From: Simmondsia chinensis
Taxonomy: Eukaryota > Streptophyta > Magnoliopsida > Caryophyllales > Simmondsiaceae
Direction of reading: 5' to 3'
DNA length: 64,000 nucleotides
NCBI GenBank assembly: GCA_018398585.1
Contig: JAGTTD010000001.1
Location: 20,911,750 to 20,975,749, forward strand
The notes beneath the pieces were generated by a model. It was not told the origin of the DNA. It was given only the letters and a program-made list of their open reading frames with translations, and did no database searches. Each line of letters opens with the position of its first letter. The stretch's first letter is position 1. A program made the position numbers and the translations under genes. Shown piece by piece: positions 45,741 through 58,300 of this stretch.

Positions 45741-46675
45741 TCGTTTGAGTTTGCCCTAATCCAATTTCATGCATATTTTCATGGCAAATCACTTAAAATT
45801 GACATAAATAGTTTATCCATTTTTGTGTGCTGTGGCTTAAGTTCATTTGACTTTGCCCTAATTTGATTTCGTGTGTATTTTCATGGTAAATAACCTAAAA
45901 TTGACATGAATAGCTTTGTAATTTTTGTGTGTTGCAGTTTCATGCATATTTTCATGGTAAATAACTTAAAATGGACATAAATAGCTTCTCCATTGTTGTG
46001 TGTTGCAGTTTAAGTTCATTTGAGTTTTTCCTAATTTGATTTTGTGTGTATCTTAATGGTAAACAACTTAAAATTGACATGCATAGCTTTGTAATTTTCA
46101 TGTGTTGCGGTTTAAATTCATTTGAGTTGGCCTTAATTTGATTACATGTATATTTTCATGGTAAATAGCTTAAAAATGAACATAAATAGCTTCTCCTTTT
46201 TGTGTGTTGCGGCTTAAGTTCATTTGAGTTTGCCCTAACTTGATTTTGTTTGTATTTTCATGGTAAATAACCTAAAATTGACATGAATAGCTTTGTAATT
46301 TCGTGCGTTGCGGTTTATGTTCATTTGAGTTCGCCTTAGTTTATTTTCGTGCATATTTTCATGGCAAATAACTTAAAATTGGCATAAATAACTTCTCCAT
46401 TTTTTTTGTGCTGTGGCTTAAGATCATCTGAGTTTGCCCTAATTTGATTTTGTGTGTATTTTCATGGTAAATAACCTAAAATTGACATGAATAGCTTTTT
46501 AATTTCAGTGTGTTACGGTTTAAGTTGACTTGAGTTCGCCTTAATTTATTTTTGTGCATATTTTCATGGTAAATAACTTAAAATTGGCATAAATAACTTC
46601 TCCATTTTTGTGTGTTATGGCTTAAGTTCATTTGAGTTTGCCTTAACTTAATTTGAGTTTGCCTTAAAATGGGCA
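45741..46675. repeat. Minisatellite, ~100-bp unit in ~200-bp dimers, ~9 units
   Basis: The block TATTTTCATGGTAAATAAC recurs near 45772, 45872, 45945, 46048, 46148, 46252, 46352, 46455 and 46556. Units alternate between an ACATGAATAGCTTTGTAAT type and a CATAAATAACTTCTCCATT type, giving a dimer period of about 200 bp. Confidence 0.88.
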
Positions 46676-46770
46676 TAAATAACATTGCAGCTCATATTCC
46701 CTATTTTGCATTGACCATGGAATTGCCAGCATCAATGTGTTATGATTCAAGCCTAAGCTTGGATCATAAC

Positions 46771-47853
46771 CTAGGTTAGGATAGGAAGAAGAGAGTTTAG
46801 ATGAGAAGAGAAATGAAAAGATATGAGAAATAGAGAGAGAGTTAGATGAGAGAGAGAAAGATCGCAAAAGAGATATTTGTATTTGAGCAACTCATTTATT
46901 GCTGACAGTGAAGGAAATGCAATTTTCCAAGCATTTTCAGCAGCCACTTTGAAGTCTGTTGTAAACATCTTGAATTGGAACTCAAGTGATATGGGAATCT
47001 CAGCTTCTTCTTTCAAAATTCTTGCATAGATCACACCATAAGCTCCCATTCTTTGATCTTGACAAAGCTTAAAGAGGATGCACCAAAAATTTCGAGTACA
47101 TTGCTGTCCAATCTTGAACACTTGAGCACTTGTGACTTTGGCTTGAAAATCTGGACTTTTGCTCCACCAAGTTAAGTATTCATTAGTCACAATTGAATTC
47201 CAAGGACACAGAGTCTTCACTTGAATTCTCAACTTTTCTAGCCACCAATCTTGCTCTACGTGAGCTGGCATTGAGTTCCTGTCAACAGACTTAAGGATGG
47301 ACATCAAATCAGGACACAAATGACACTTCAAAATTACTGAGATTAATATCAGAACAAGAGAAGATCTGTCCTGATCTTTAATGCTGAAATGTAGAATATT
47401 TTCAGCTAGAATTGATCTTGATTTCTTGTTGGACTCCTTCATCCAAACATTCAGAAGATACTGAATCAAATACTGCAATTGGATCAAATACTGCAGCAGT
47501 TCTGAATTTTTAACCATAAGCCTTCGTATTCCAAGATCAAACCAACTACCAAGCCACATAACTTCAGGAGGACGCACATTAGGATGTATCTTAGGCATAT
47601 ACTCCTTGTTCTTGGCTTGAATAATACAATCTCTTGGCTGAGAACACCAGTTACTGGCCATTTCTTCCTCAAATACACTTGCCAATCCCTTGTCCTGCAC
47701 TGTCATTCCCAACCTGAAACAGAATCCAAACTCCACCAAAGCCTCAAGGGATCTTCCCACTTCAAACACATCAATATAAGCATCCACTGTATTGAATTTG
47801 GTCTGAACAGAAATCTGTTCCAGCACATTACTGAATTTGTACACCTCTAACAA
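46771..47853 (-). CDS. 360-residue orphan open frame
   Basis: A long uninterrupted minus-strand frame starts MLEVYKFSNVLEQISVQTKF and runs about 330 residues through EVMWLGSWFDLGIRRLMVKN and VEQDWWLEKLRIQVKTLCPW. It then reads into the partial LTR, which supplies the last 25 or so residues. It starts about 360 bp inside the primer-binding site, where gag would be expected. It has no zinc knuckle, protease or RT motif and is not recognised. It could be a novel gag-like protein or a captured gene. Its length in AT-rich DNA argues against chance. Confidence 0.55.
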   Translation of the reverse strand: MLEVYKFSNVLEQISVQTKFNTVDAYIDVFEVGRSLEALVEFGFCFRLGMTVQDKGLASVFEEEMASNWCSQPRDCIIQAKNKEYMPKIHPNVRPPEVMWLGSWFDLGIRRLMVKNSELLQYLIQLQYLIQYLLNVWMKESNKKSRSILAENILHFSIKDQDRSSLVLILISVILKCHLCPDLMSILKSVDRNSMPAHVEQDWWLEKLRIQVKTLCPWNSIVTNEYLTWWSKSPDFQAKVTSAQVFKIGQQCTRNFWCILFKLCQDQRMGAYGVIYARILKEEAEIPISLEFQFKMFTTDFKVAAENAWKIAFPSLSAINELLKYKYLFCDLSLSHLTLSLFLISFHFSSHLNSLLPILT

Positions 47854-48222
47854 CTCAATTGCTTGTACAGAAACAATGATTCGCCTTTGTTGAACCTTGA
47901 AATGTACTTTGGCAGCTTGATTACTTCATTTCAGCAAAGAATCGAATCTTTTCAGCTTCACAAAGCCTTGAGTATCTTCAAGCTGGAATTTAGAGTTGAC
48001 TTCTTAATCACACAAAACTGAACCAAATCAGCACAAAAACTGTTTTGTTGATGATTGATCGCAACAATAACCAAAGCTTGACACAAAACAACTCAATTTA
48101 GCTGAAATTGATTCAACTAAATCAATTGCAAGCATCCAAGCCTTTGCAACTCAATCAACCAAATTTTTTTTTTTCCTGATTTAGAGCTTGATTCGGAAGC
48201 CAAACGTGGCTCTGATACCAAT

Positions 48223-48620
48223 TGTTAAGATCGAGATATGAATCTCAAATCCTAACCTAGGGATAGAGTAAGATAGTAGAGTATGAGAAGAGGAAGAAGT
48301 GAAATTAGATGAGAAATAGAGAGATAGTTAGATGAGAGAGAGATTTGATCTCAAATGAGATGTTTGATTATCAAGGTTATGAGATTACAAACTAAAGCCT
48401 TACTATTTATACTACTTACATGACACGATCTAATACATTGAATCTAACCCATGCCTAAACCGCCGTTCACCTACTTAGCAGCCATACTTGACTAACTTAG
48501 ACCAAGACATAACCGACCTTAACTAACTAGACTAACTTGACATCCTTAGGCTAACATACATCACTTATTACATGACTTATCCAAGGCTCATGCTACTTAT
48601 TACATTTGCATTCTATTTCA
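48223..48620 (-). repeat. LTR flanked by PPT and PBS
   Basis: In + coordinates it begins TGTTAAGATCGAG and ends TTCTATTTCA. It shares the GATGAGAAATAGAGAGA and TTAGATGAGAGAGAGA blocks with the partial LTR at 46738-46885. Confidence 0.75.
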
Positions 48621-50642
48621 TATGCCCCCTATTATGAGAATCACAACATCTTATTCCCATAGCAAGCATCCTAATCTTTAGCTGCTTACATTGCAATGCT
48701 GCTTACATGATTGGTTGAATTAGAATTGTTAAGAGAACAATTGTGCTTGCTGCTGCAACTTATTTGCTGATTTTTATGTTGAACAAGATTGTAATTGATC
48801 AAGATCTTAAGCTGAAATTCAGATCCTGCAATATTAATTTCAAGTTCTGTGTTCTGGTTGAATTAGACAAATGATTTACGACTACATGAGAAGTCCATCT
48901 CTTTAACATATGGATGAATACTTTTTATGTTTGTTTTCATGTATTTATATATTAATATATGATTATTGTAGCTGTCTTTATGTTCATTGCTTTTGATTTT
49001 TAAAATAGACATGAGTTGTATTAATTTAGGTTTGATTACCCTTTCTCACATTTTGTATTAGGTTGACCCTCATGGAAATGATGTCATCCCCTTTGAAATT
49101 CATGTTTTTACATTGTACTCTATTGCATTTTTTTATACAAAAATTGTTTGTTGTTAGTAATAATATTAATACTCTATCACAATGCTTCCTTGTCCTCTTG
49201 CACAATATAGCTTTTCGTATGGATGTCTCAGCTAATAGTTGGATGTATCTCCCTAGATGGACATTTAACATGCAGATGAATGAATTTTTGACTAATGAGT
49301 TTGCTTCTAAAGGTCAAGGAAAAGGAAACAGAGGCAACTTCGATGTCCGTGTAATAAGTGTGTTTTCAGATTTTGGGGAACAAGAAATGAGGTCTATGAT
49401 CATTTGACTGCCGATGGTTTTGTAGCAAATTATGATCAACATTTCCATGGGGATATTTCTTCGTCCAAAAATAGGGTCAATGAGTTAGATGATGTTGATG
49501 ATACACCTTGCCCTTTCGATGTCGATGGGTTATTACGTGATACATTTGTCCCTATAGCTGGTGATTATGATTGGGATCGAGGAATCATAGAAGGGATGAC
49601 CGAGGATGCTAAGAAATTTTACAAATTATTAGAAGAGGGTAAGGTGGAATTATATCTCGGATGTGAAATTTTTTCCAAACTTTCCTGTACCATTAGGTTG
49701 TTCCTTTTCAAGTGCCAACATGGATTGAATAATGCAGCTCTTGATGACCTTCTGGATTTTTTGAAGGAATTGGTTCCGAATGCAAATTTTCCTAAATCCT
49801 TTAATGATGCTAGAAACACAGTTAGGGATTTGGGTCTTGATTACAAAAAGATACATGCATGATTGTATGTTGTATTGGAAGGAGTATGAAGAGGCAATAT
49901 CTTGTCATGTTTGTGGTTCTTCTAGGTGGAAAGTGGATGAAAAGTATATTGGGAAACACCACAACAATCCTGCATAACCTCGTAAGATTCCTGCAAAGGT
50001 GTTGTGGCACTTTCCATTGAAACCTAGGCTTCAAAGGTTATTTCTATGTTCTGAAACAGCCAAGTCCATGAGATGGCATCACACTGACAGCCTTAAGGAT
50101 GGGATCTTGAGGCATCCGGCTGATGGCCAAGCATGGAAAGACTTTGATGAATTCCATCCAAACTTTGCACGTGATCCTCTAAATGTGAGGTTGGGGTTAG
50201 CTAGTGATGGATTTAATCCATATCGGGCCATGAGCATTAATCATAGCACATGGCCTGTGATGCTCGTGAACTATAATTTGACCCCTTGGATGTGCATGAA
50301 TGACAAATTTTTCATGCTCTCTTTGTTAATTCAAGGCCCAAAATCTCCTGGATATGATATTGATATATACTTGCAATCATTAATGGAAGAACTGAAAGAT
50401 TTATGGGAAGTTAGCTTGGAGACGTATGATGCTTTTGGAAAACAATCCTTTCATATGCGTGCAGCTCTAATGTGGACAATCAACGACTTTCCGACATATG
50501 CATTGTTGTCTGGATGGTCCACAAAGGGGCACTTGGCATGCCCTTGTTGCAATTATGAGACTTCTTCCAAATGGTTGCCTTATAGCAGAAAGGTGTGCTT
50601 TCAAGGACATAGAAAATTTTTGGACCGTAACCATCCTTGGAG

Positions 50643-52616
50643 GCCCAGAAAATCAGGAGTTTGGCATGCGAAGTTTTGGGAGAGTTAAAGGGTGGGACAA
50701 TCACCCACAGAGAGTCATGGTGGTGGGGAGAGGAAGTCCAACAGAAGATTAAAGCGAAACGAGACCGGTTTAAGGAGTGGGAGCGCAGTAGAGAAGAGGA
50801 AAAGAGACGACAATATCAGCAAGCCAAGAAAGAAGCGAAGAAAATAGTTAGTGAGGCAAAGTCACGAGCATATGAAAAGTTTTACAAGAGGTTGGACACC
50901 AAGGAGGGAGCCAGGAATATATACAAGATAGCCAGAGCAAGAGAGAGGAAGACGAGGGACCTGGGGCAAATAAAATGCATTAAAGGAGCGGATGGGCAGG
51001 TGCTAGTGGAAGGGCATCAAATTAGAGCTAGGTGGAAAGCCTACTTCCACGATCTGCTCAACAACCGAGGAAACACAGAGATAGATTTAGGGGAGCTCCA
51101 GACTACGGAAGAGGATGAGAACGAATGCTATTGTGAGCGAATTACCCCAGAGGAGATCAAGGAAGCCCTAAAACATATGGGTAGGGGAAGAGCAGTTGGT
51201 CCAGATGGGATACCCATTAAGGCATGGAAATGCCTTGGACAGAGGGGTTGCAGCTGGCTAGCAAAACTCTTTAACCAAATCTTGATGGGGAACAAGATGC
51301 CGGAAGAATGGCGGAAGAGCACACTGGTCCCAATCTATAAGAACAAGGGTGATATCCAGAGTTGCGCCAATTACCGGGGGATCAAATTGATGAGTCACAC
51401 CCTCAAGTTGTGGGAGAGAGTCATAGAAAAGAGAATATGACAACAGACGGAAGTGACCGAAAATCAGTTTGGGTTCATACCTGGGAGATCAACAATAGAA
51501 GCCATTCATCTCCTACGGCGGATGATAGAGCAATACAGGGAGAGACAAAAGGACCTCCACATGGTCTTCATCGATCTAGAGAAGGCATATGACAGAGTGC
51601 CAAGAGAGGTACTGTGGAGAGTGTTGGGAAGGAGAGGCATCCCGATGCCTTATATTCGGGCCATTAGGGACATGTATGAAGAGGCATATACTAATGTGCG
51701 AACAGGGGAAGGAGAGACATACACTTTCCCTATTACAGTAGGGGTCCACCAGAGCTCTGCCTTGAGTCCCTTCCTGTTCATTCTAGTGATGGATGAGCTC
51801 ACTAGACATATCCAAGGGGAAGTACCTTGGTGCATGCTTTTTGCAGACGACATAGTTCTGGTAGGGGAATCCCATGCGGGCATAAACGAGAAGCTAGAGC
51901 TATGGAGAGGCGCACTATAATCGAGGGGTTTAAGGATTAGCAGATCTAAGACCGAGTATGTGGAATTCAAATTCGATCGTTCCACCACGACCAGCACCGA
52001 GGAGGTTAAGATTGGAGCAGAAGCCGTATCAAGTAAGGAGAGCTTCAAATATCTGGGTTCCATGATACACCAGAATGGTGAAGTGGATGAGGATGTCAGT
52101 AACATGATTAAAGTAGGCTGGCAGAAGTGGAAGATGGCATCAGGGGTACTGTGTGACAGAAAGTTCCCACTAAAATTAAAGGGAAAGTACTATAAGAAGG
52201 TAGTAAGACCGGCTATGCTATATGGGGTAGAGTGTCAACAAATGAAACAAAATCAAACACAGAGGATGAAGGTGGCAGAGCTGAGAATGCTACGATGGAT
52301 GTGTGACCACACAAGAAAGGATAGGATTAGGAATGATGTGATACGAGGTAAGCTGGGTGTAGCCTCGATCGAGGATAAATTGAGGGAGCACCGCCTAAGA
52401 TGGTTTGGACATGTTAGCAGAAGACCGACCTCAGCCCCAGTCAGGAGGTGGGAACAACTAAACACAGAGATAAGCAGAAGAAGGAGGGGCAGACCAAAGA
52501 AGAGTTGGCTGGAGACGATTTGTCAAGACCTAACCCACCTAAACCTAAGAGAGGAGATGGACTCAGATCAGACACGTTGGAGGGCTAGCATTAGGGTAGC
52601 GGAGATGGCAGAGTAG
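50643..52616 (+). pseudogene. RTE LINE reverse transcriptase
   Basis: One frame runs the whole length with two stops, TGA at 51438 and TAA at 51918. Motifs in order are [113 protein letters not shown] (catalytic ADD) and the C-terminal HRLRWFGHVSRRP. In the fifth motif the usual Gly after GVHQ is Ser (QSSALSP). The copy has one frame but nonsense codons, consistent with moderate age. Confidence 0.93.
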
Positions 52617-52960
52617 AGTAGTAAGGGGAGTGGCTGGTAGTCTAAGATTCTTAGGCAAGCATAACCTCTAGTGTAGCACTTTTAAGCTAGCTAAGTCCCT
52701 AATCATGCCCATTCTCCTATTTCTTCTTCTTCTTCTTCTTCTTCTTTTTCTCTCCTTCTTCTACTTTTTCCTCTATATGCATATTATTGATTGGTGGTTT
52801 ATCTGCAGGCACTCAACTACTTCAGGTTGGGGGTTCTTGGAAACAGTCTCCTTTCCTGACGGAAGGGGTAAGGCTGCGTACATCACCCCCCCCCCCCCCC
52901 CCCCCGACCCTGCGTTTTGCGGGAGCCGCAAGGCACTGGAACTGTTGTTGTTGTTGTTGT
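50643..52960 (+). mobile_element. RTE-clade LINE, 5' truncated, with 15-bp target duplication
   Basis: TAACCATCCTTGGAG occurs at 50628-50642 and 52961-52975. The insert starts inside the LINE coding region (endonuclease missing) and ends with the GGTTGGGGGTTCTTGGAAAC tail, a C run at about 52887-52905, GCGTTTTGCGGGAGCCGC and a (TTG)n end. Its tail is shared with four or more short copies in this window. Confidence 0.95.
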
Positions 52961-55331
52961 TAACCATCCTTGGAGAGGGAATGCAATTTCTTTTAATGGC
53001 AAAACAGAGCACACAGTTGCTCCTAGTGCATTGAAAGGAAGTGAAATTTTGGAAGAGATGTCTTCATTGGATCAAGTATTTTGAAAAAAGAATAGAGTAG
53101 AGAAGAAAAATCATAGAAATAGTAAGAAGCAGTAGAAAAAGAAGAAGCAAAAGAAGCAACAACAACCTATTATGTCTAGCCCTTGGAAGAAAAGATCAAT
53201 TTTCTTTGATTTGTCTTATTGGAAACATAATTCCCTTCGTCATAACTTGGATGTGATGCACATTGAGAAAAATATATGTGACAGTAAACTTGGCACCTTG
53301 TTAGATATTCTAGGTACGACAAAGGATCATCTTAAGGCTCGTTTGGACCTCAAAGAGATGGGGATGAAAAGTGACTTGCATCCGAAGATAAGTGTAGAAG
53401 CTCGACGTGCTAAGTTTAATCCAAATTGCTTCTCAATGAACAAAGAGGAGAAAGATAATTTCTGTCATGTGTTGAAATATGCGAAGTTGCCTTATGGTTA
53501 TGCATCAGATAACGGGCGCTGTGTACATATTGATGAGAGGAAGATTACAGGTTACAAAAGTCATGATGCTCATGTGATCTTACAAGACTTGCTCCCTGTA
53601 GCAGTTAGAAAGTCATTACATAAGCATGTTGCAGTTGCATTGATTAGATTGGATGCTTTCTTTAGAGGTATATGTAGTAAAGTTGTGAAGCTCGAAGAGC
53701 TTGATCATTTGCAAAATGAGATCAAAGAGATATTGTGTCAACTTGAAATATTTTGTTTGCCATCATTCTTTGATATAATGGTGCATTTACCCATTCATTT
53801 GGTGGATGAATTAAGACTTGGTGGACCTATTTTTTGTCGATATATGTTCGGTGTGGAGAGAAAATTTTGTAAATTAAAGTCATATGTGCGTAATAGGAGT
53901 CAACCAGAAGGCTCTATTACAGAGGGTTACTTGGCAGAGGAGTGCTTGAATTTTTGCAAAAAATACATGAAGACAACATTTAAGACAAAATCAAATGAGA
54001 GAGAAAGTGTTGATGGAAGTTTAGTGCCCATTTTCCCAATGATAGGCTATCCTGTAGGAGGACAAAAAAAACATAAAGGTAAAGTGGTTGTTTTAGAAGC
54101 TCGCATTAAAAGCACGGCACATAACTGTGCTCTATTCAACTCCGGCAATGACATAGTAGAGCAGTACATTAGGTAATGTTATATAAACACAAATTTTAAT
54201 ATTTTTGTTTAGAAGTATTGTAATATTATGCTAAAATGATGTAAATTATCCCTTATTTTCTTTTTTACCAGCGAGCTAAGAACTTGTTAAAGAGTTACCC
54301 CAAGACGGGTAGAGGCAAAAACATAAAATGGATTCAAGCTCAAAGTCACAGTAAGGAATTTGAAGCATGGTTTAAAGATAAGATAAATGTTGATGTGGTG
54401 CCAAACTATATCTGTTGGCTAGCTAAGGGTCCGAATCCAATAGCAAAGGCATATACAGGATATTTATCAACGGGTATAGGTTCCACATTGTAGGGCATGA
54501 TGAAAGACGCAAAACACAAAATAGTGGAGTCAGTCTCATTGCTTTGACCTCAAGTTTTGCAAGCTCTAAAGATTGTAATCCTGTTGATGATAGTGTGACC
54601 TATTATGGAACAATACAAGATATCATTGAAATTGATTATTACGCTTAATTTAGCGTTGTATTATTTAGGTGTGACTGGTTTCATAAATGATGAATACGGG
54701 CTTATTCGTGTCAATTCTAAGAGGTTACTGTGTAGAGATGAGCCTTTTGTTCATGCATCTTATGTAAATCAAGTTTACTACGTGGAGGACCCAATTAAAG
54801 AAGGTGTCCAGTATGTTATTAGAAGGGTTTCTAGAGAAATCGATATGGAGCAAGAAGCGAACACAAATATTCATATGTTGGATGATACTCTTGGACGTGA
54901 TTTAGACGATTTTAATCTTATAACAATTGGAGATCGTGATGTTAGTTGGGCTAGAAATGACACACATGCAACCGTCATTGAGATAACATCTAATATTTCA
55001 GACAACAAACACGATGAAGGTGGGAAAGTCGAGGAAGAGGATGAGGAAGAGGAACAAGATGACTCGGATTATGATGGCTCGGATTACAGTGACTCTGATT
55101 ATGAATCAGATTATGATGACACTGATTGGGACTATGTTTAATGCTTCCACCTACTCTGATTGGTGTGTTAATTGCATTTTCAATATTTTTTTGTAAATTG
55201 AAATTTTTGAAAGTTCTAATTTTGATTTTACATGATGTCATCTTCTCTTTCTCCTCATGCTTGACATAAATTTGCAAGTCGAAGTTCTAACATTTTCGAT
55301 GCATTATACTTGAATTTTCAGGTTCGAAATA

Positions 55332-58300
55332 ATGACAAGGAAAAACGACACTAAAGGGAGAAAGAAACAGACCCAAAAGGTGAATCAGAAACGAGAAGCC
55401 ATGTTTGCTGGAACTATAGCTACACTACTAAGGAAAAATCAACATGAACAAAGGTTAATGGGACAACAAAGAAATGAACAACTTAAAGCTTTAGAAATAG
55501 TCGAAGTTGAGGATGATTTTGCTATTGAAAATGAAGGACACAATGCTGAAAATGATGATTTCAGTGCTGAAAATGATGATTTTAATTCTGAAAATGAATT
55601 TTATGGTCATGGAAATGATGATTTTAGTTGTGAAAATGAAGAAACAAATCTTGAAGCACAAGAGCTTCAATCAACAGTGAGGAGAAATCCCTTTACTGAA
55701 GCTGAAGCTAGCAAAAGTTCGCAACGCCAATTGTCTGAACGAAAATCAAAAGGAACTCATTAGAGTCAAAGATCACATGAAGCTGGAAATCAACCAAGCC
55801 AAGCCTCTCCACATCAAGAAAAAAGATCTCATTGCCGTAAAAGATCCCGAGAACTTGAAAATCAGCTAATTCAAGCTTCTAAAAGACGAGATCAACGATC
55901 CCAGCAGAACCAACGAAATTTGTCTTTTGAAAATAGCGAAGGCAATCCTCAAAATAGTGAAGGTGCATCTTTGGATTAAATCAAAAAATTGTAAATTAAC
56001 CAAATTGTTAAATGCCTTTTTCAATAATATATATTTTTTCTATATATGTAGATCCCTCATCTCATATCAAGAAGCATAGTGGGCCTACTAAAATGAAACA
56101 TGTTCATGCTCGATCTTCAACGGATAGAGTTCCCATAATTGTGAATGGATATAACCAAGCTGTTGGTCCATCGGACAAAATTGCTGATGAATTTAGTAGC
56201 TTCTTGGGAACGTTGGGCCGAGATCCTGGTATTTGCCCATTGAATCATACCCATTGGAGTAAAGTACCCGAGCAACCTATATTGGACTAAAGTACCCAAG
56301 CAACCTATATTGGACTATGTAGAGGTACAATTTTTAATTGTTTACTGTCTTAATTTACTAATACTTTTCTTGACACACCATATTAATTTTGCAGAAAAAG
56401 TATGAGATTCCACCACAGGGTCGCAAGTGGGTGTTATACTCAGTGAATTCTGCATGGAGGTCTTACAAACATGACCTGAAGCAAGATCATTTTGACAAGT
56501 ATGAGGACGATGCAACCAGGTGGGCTAACCGCCCTAGAGGAGTTGTCCCTATTTATCAAATGAGAGCTCTCTTTAGGCAATGGAATACCAAGACAGCTCA
56601 GGTATTTATAATAGATTAAAAGAATATATTTTCACTATATATTTATTGTAATTGTATTTATGACATGCTTTCTCATATGTGTTTTATAGAATGTGGCTGT
56701 AATCAATAGCCATAATTCGCTTAGTCAGAAATATAGGCACACAGCTGGAAGAAAAAGCTTCGCACGTATAAGTTATGGATTGGTAAAAGCGCTCTCTAAA
56801 TGTTATATACATCTTTGGCCACTCTTAGAATTACAAAAGACTAAGATTTTACTTACACTTCTTTGGTGTCACTTGTAGCAACAAGTTAATCCAGATAAGC
56901 AACCTCCTTCACGAGCAGAAATGTCCATCCTAACACGCAAAAGAAGACTCGGTAAAGTATACAAAGACGATGGAGGGAGCACCATCTCTAAAATTGTAAG
57001 TTGATTTATTAATAAGTTAACGACTAATATCTTTCTTTGTTTGACTCTTTATTGATTTGTACACTTATGCAGGGTGAAGTTCAGTCACAACAACACAAGA
57101 TTAATGCAGAGGATGGTGCAAACGCCAAGAACAGGGATGCCTTCGCTGAGGTTATGCCTGATGAACATCCTGGTCGACTGCATCTTTATGGGAGGGGTGT
57201 TTGTCTGAAGGATGTGAAAGGAAAGGCAAAAATGGGTGACATACAAGTTCCATCTAACGTTATGGATGCTATGAAAGCAGAACTCAAAGCTGATGTTACA
57301 AAAGAAGTTTTGAAGGAACTTATATCAAAGCTTGGAGCCATTGTCCCAGGCTTAAGTAATCTTAGACCTGAAGTGCTACAAGGATTAGTTGAGTCACCTG
57401 ACGATGCTGGTAGTGCTCCTAATCAAAATGGTGCTTCTTCATCTGGTGCCAGAAGTTCTCGACAGAATCAGGAGTGCTTCTTCAATTTATGTTTCTGTTT
57501 CTCCCCCTTTTAGGGTCATATGGCTTGAGATTTTGTGGAATTTTTGATGATACAATAACTCATCCCTAATTCTTCTTGAATTCTTCTATCTCTCATCTAA
57601 TTCTCTAGGTACTTATCTTGATTTTGCTTTATAAGTGTAAATCCTTATCCAAACCCTAGGTTATGATTCAAATTGAACTTGAATCATAACAATAGGTATC
57701 AGAGCCTTTATTTGCTTCCAAATCAAGTTAATTGATATTAAGTTCTTGAGTATTAATCAAGAACATATATGAAAACTACATTGAAACAAAAAAAAAAAAA
57801 GGGTTGCAATTCATTTAGACTTGAAGATTGCATTTGATTTGAAATATCAAGGTGGTTCTGGTGTGAGCTGAAATTCAGTCCATTTTTGCAGTTATTGTGT
57901 GTGTCTCTACTACGATACTTCTATCTTAGGTTGCACTTGATCAAGATTTTGAGCTACATTGTTCAGATCTTGTTGTATACACATCAGAGTTGCGATTAGG
58001 AGCTTAAATCTTCAAAATTTAGTGTTCGTTAGTTCGAACCAGATTTAACTCAAGTGAAGAGCTGAATTCTGATAAGTATAAGCTGAATTTATTTCAGAGG
58101 TTGATCAGATTTAGCTCAAGGTTTTGTTGAGCAGAATTTAGTTGAGGTCGTGCTGAATTGTTTTTCAAGTTGGAGCTATAATTAGATATTGTGCTTAGAT
58201 TTCAAGATTGAAGCTTAAGCTTGCTGCTGCGATTCTGATTAAGTGGTAGAAACCTCACTTTAGCTCAGTTTTGTGAACATTTGTGTTATGATCCGAGCTT

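Larger units (their letters stand above)
46738..48900 (-). mobile_element. Non-autonomous LTR element array inside CACTA
   Basis: On the minus strand there is an LTR at 48223-48620, a primer-binding site (complement of GGCTCTGATACCAAT, 48208-48222), a 1.3-kb interior, and a partial LTR at about 46738-46885. The complement of a purine tract (ATGCCCCCTATT, 48622-48633) adjoins the right side of the full LTR. The sequence beyond it (to about 48900) resembles element interior, so the order is interior, LTR, interior, partial LTR. The outer limits are approximate. Confidence 0.7.
49218..55141 (+). pseudogene. CACTA TNP2-like transposase, interrupted
   Basis: The start MDVSANSWMYLPRWTF is followed, one frame over, by CPCNKCVFRFWGTRNEVYDH and LTADGFVANYDQHFHGD (transposase-associated domain). 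Frame breaks occur near 49310-49340 and 49858, and TAA at 49975. The tnp2 domain (49999-50640) includes FPLKPRLQRLFLCSETAKSM and CPCCNYETSS and is cut at HPW by the RTE LINE. It resumes at 52971 with SFNGKTEHTVAP. After two stops, 53172-54176 gives HNLDVMHIEKNICDSKLGTL, SHDAHVILQDLLPVAVR and FFDIMVHLPIHLVDEL (DUF4218). 54284-54493 and 54605-55141 give the DUF4216-like end and an acidic tail. The intact enzyme cuts CACTA termini. Confidence 0.92.

Noticed and set aside
52705..53034. 109-residue Leu-rich frame at the LINE end
   Set aside because: Built from the TTC and TTG repeats and the C run of the RTE 3' end.
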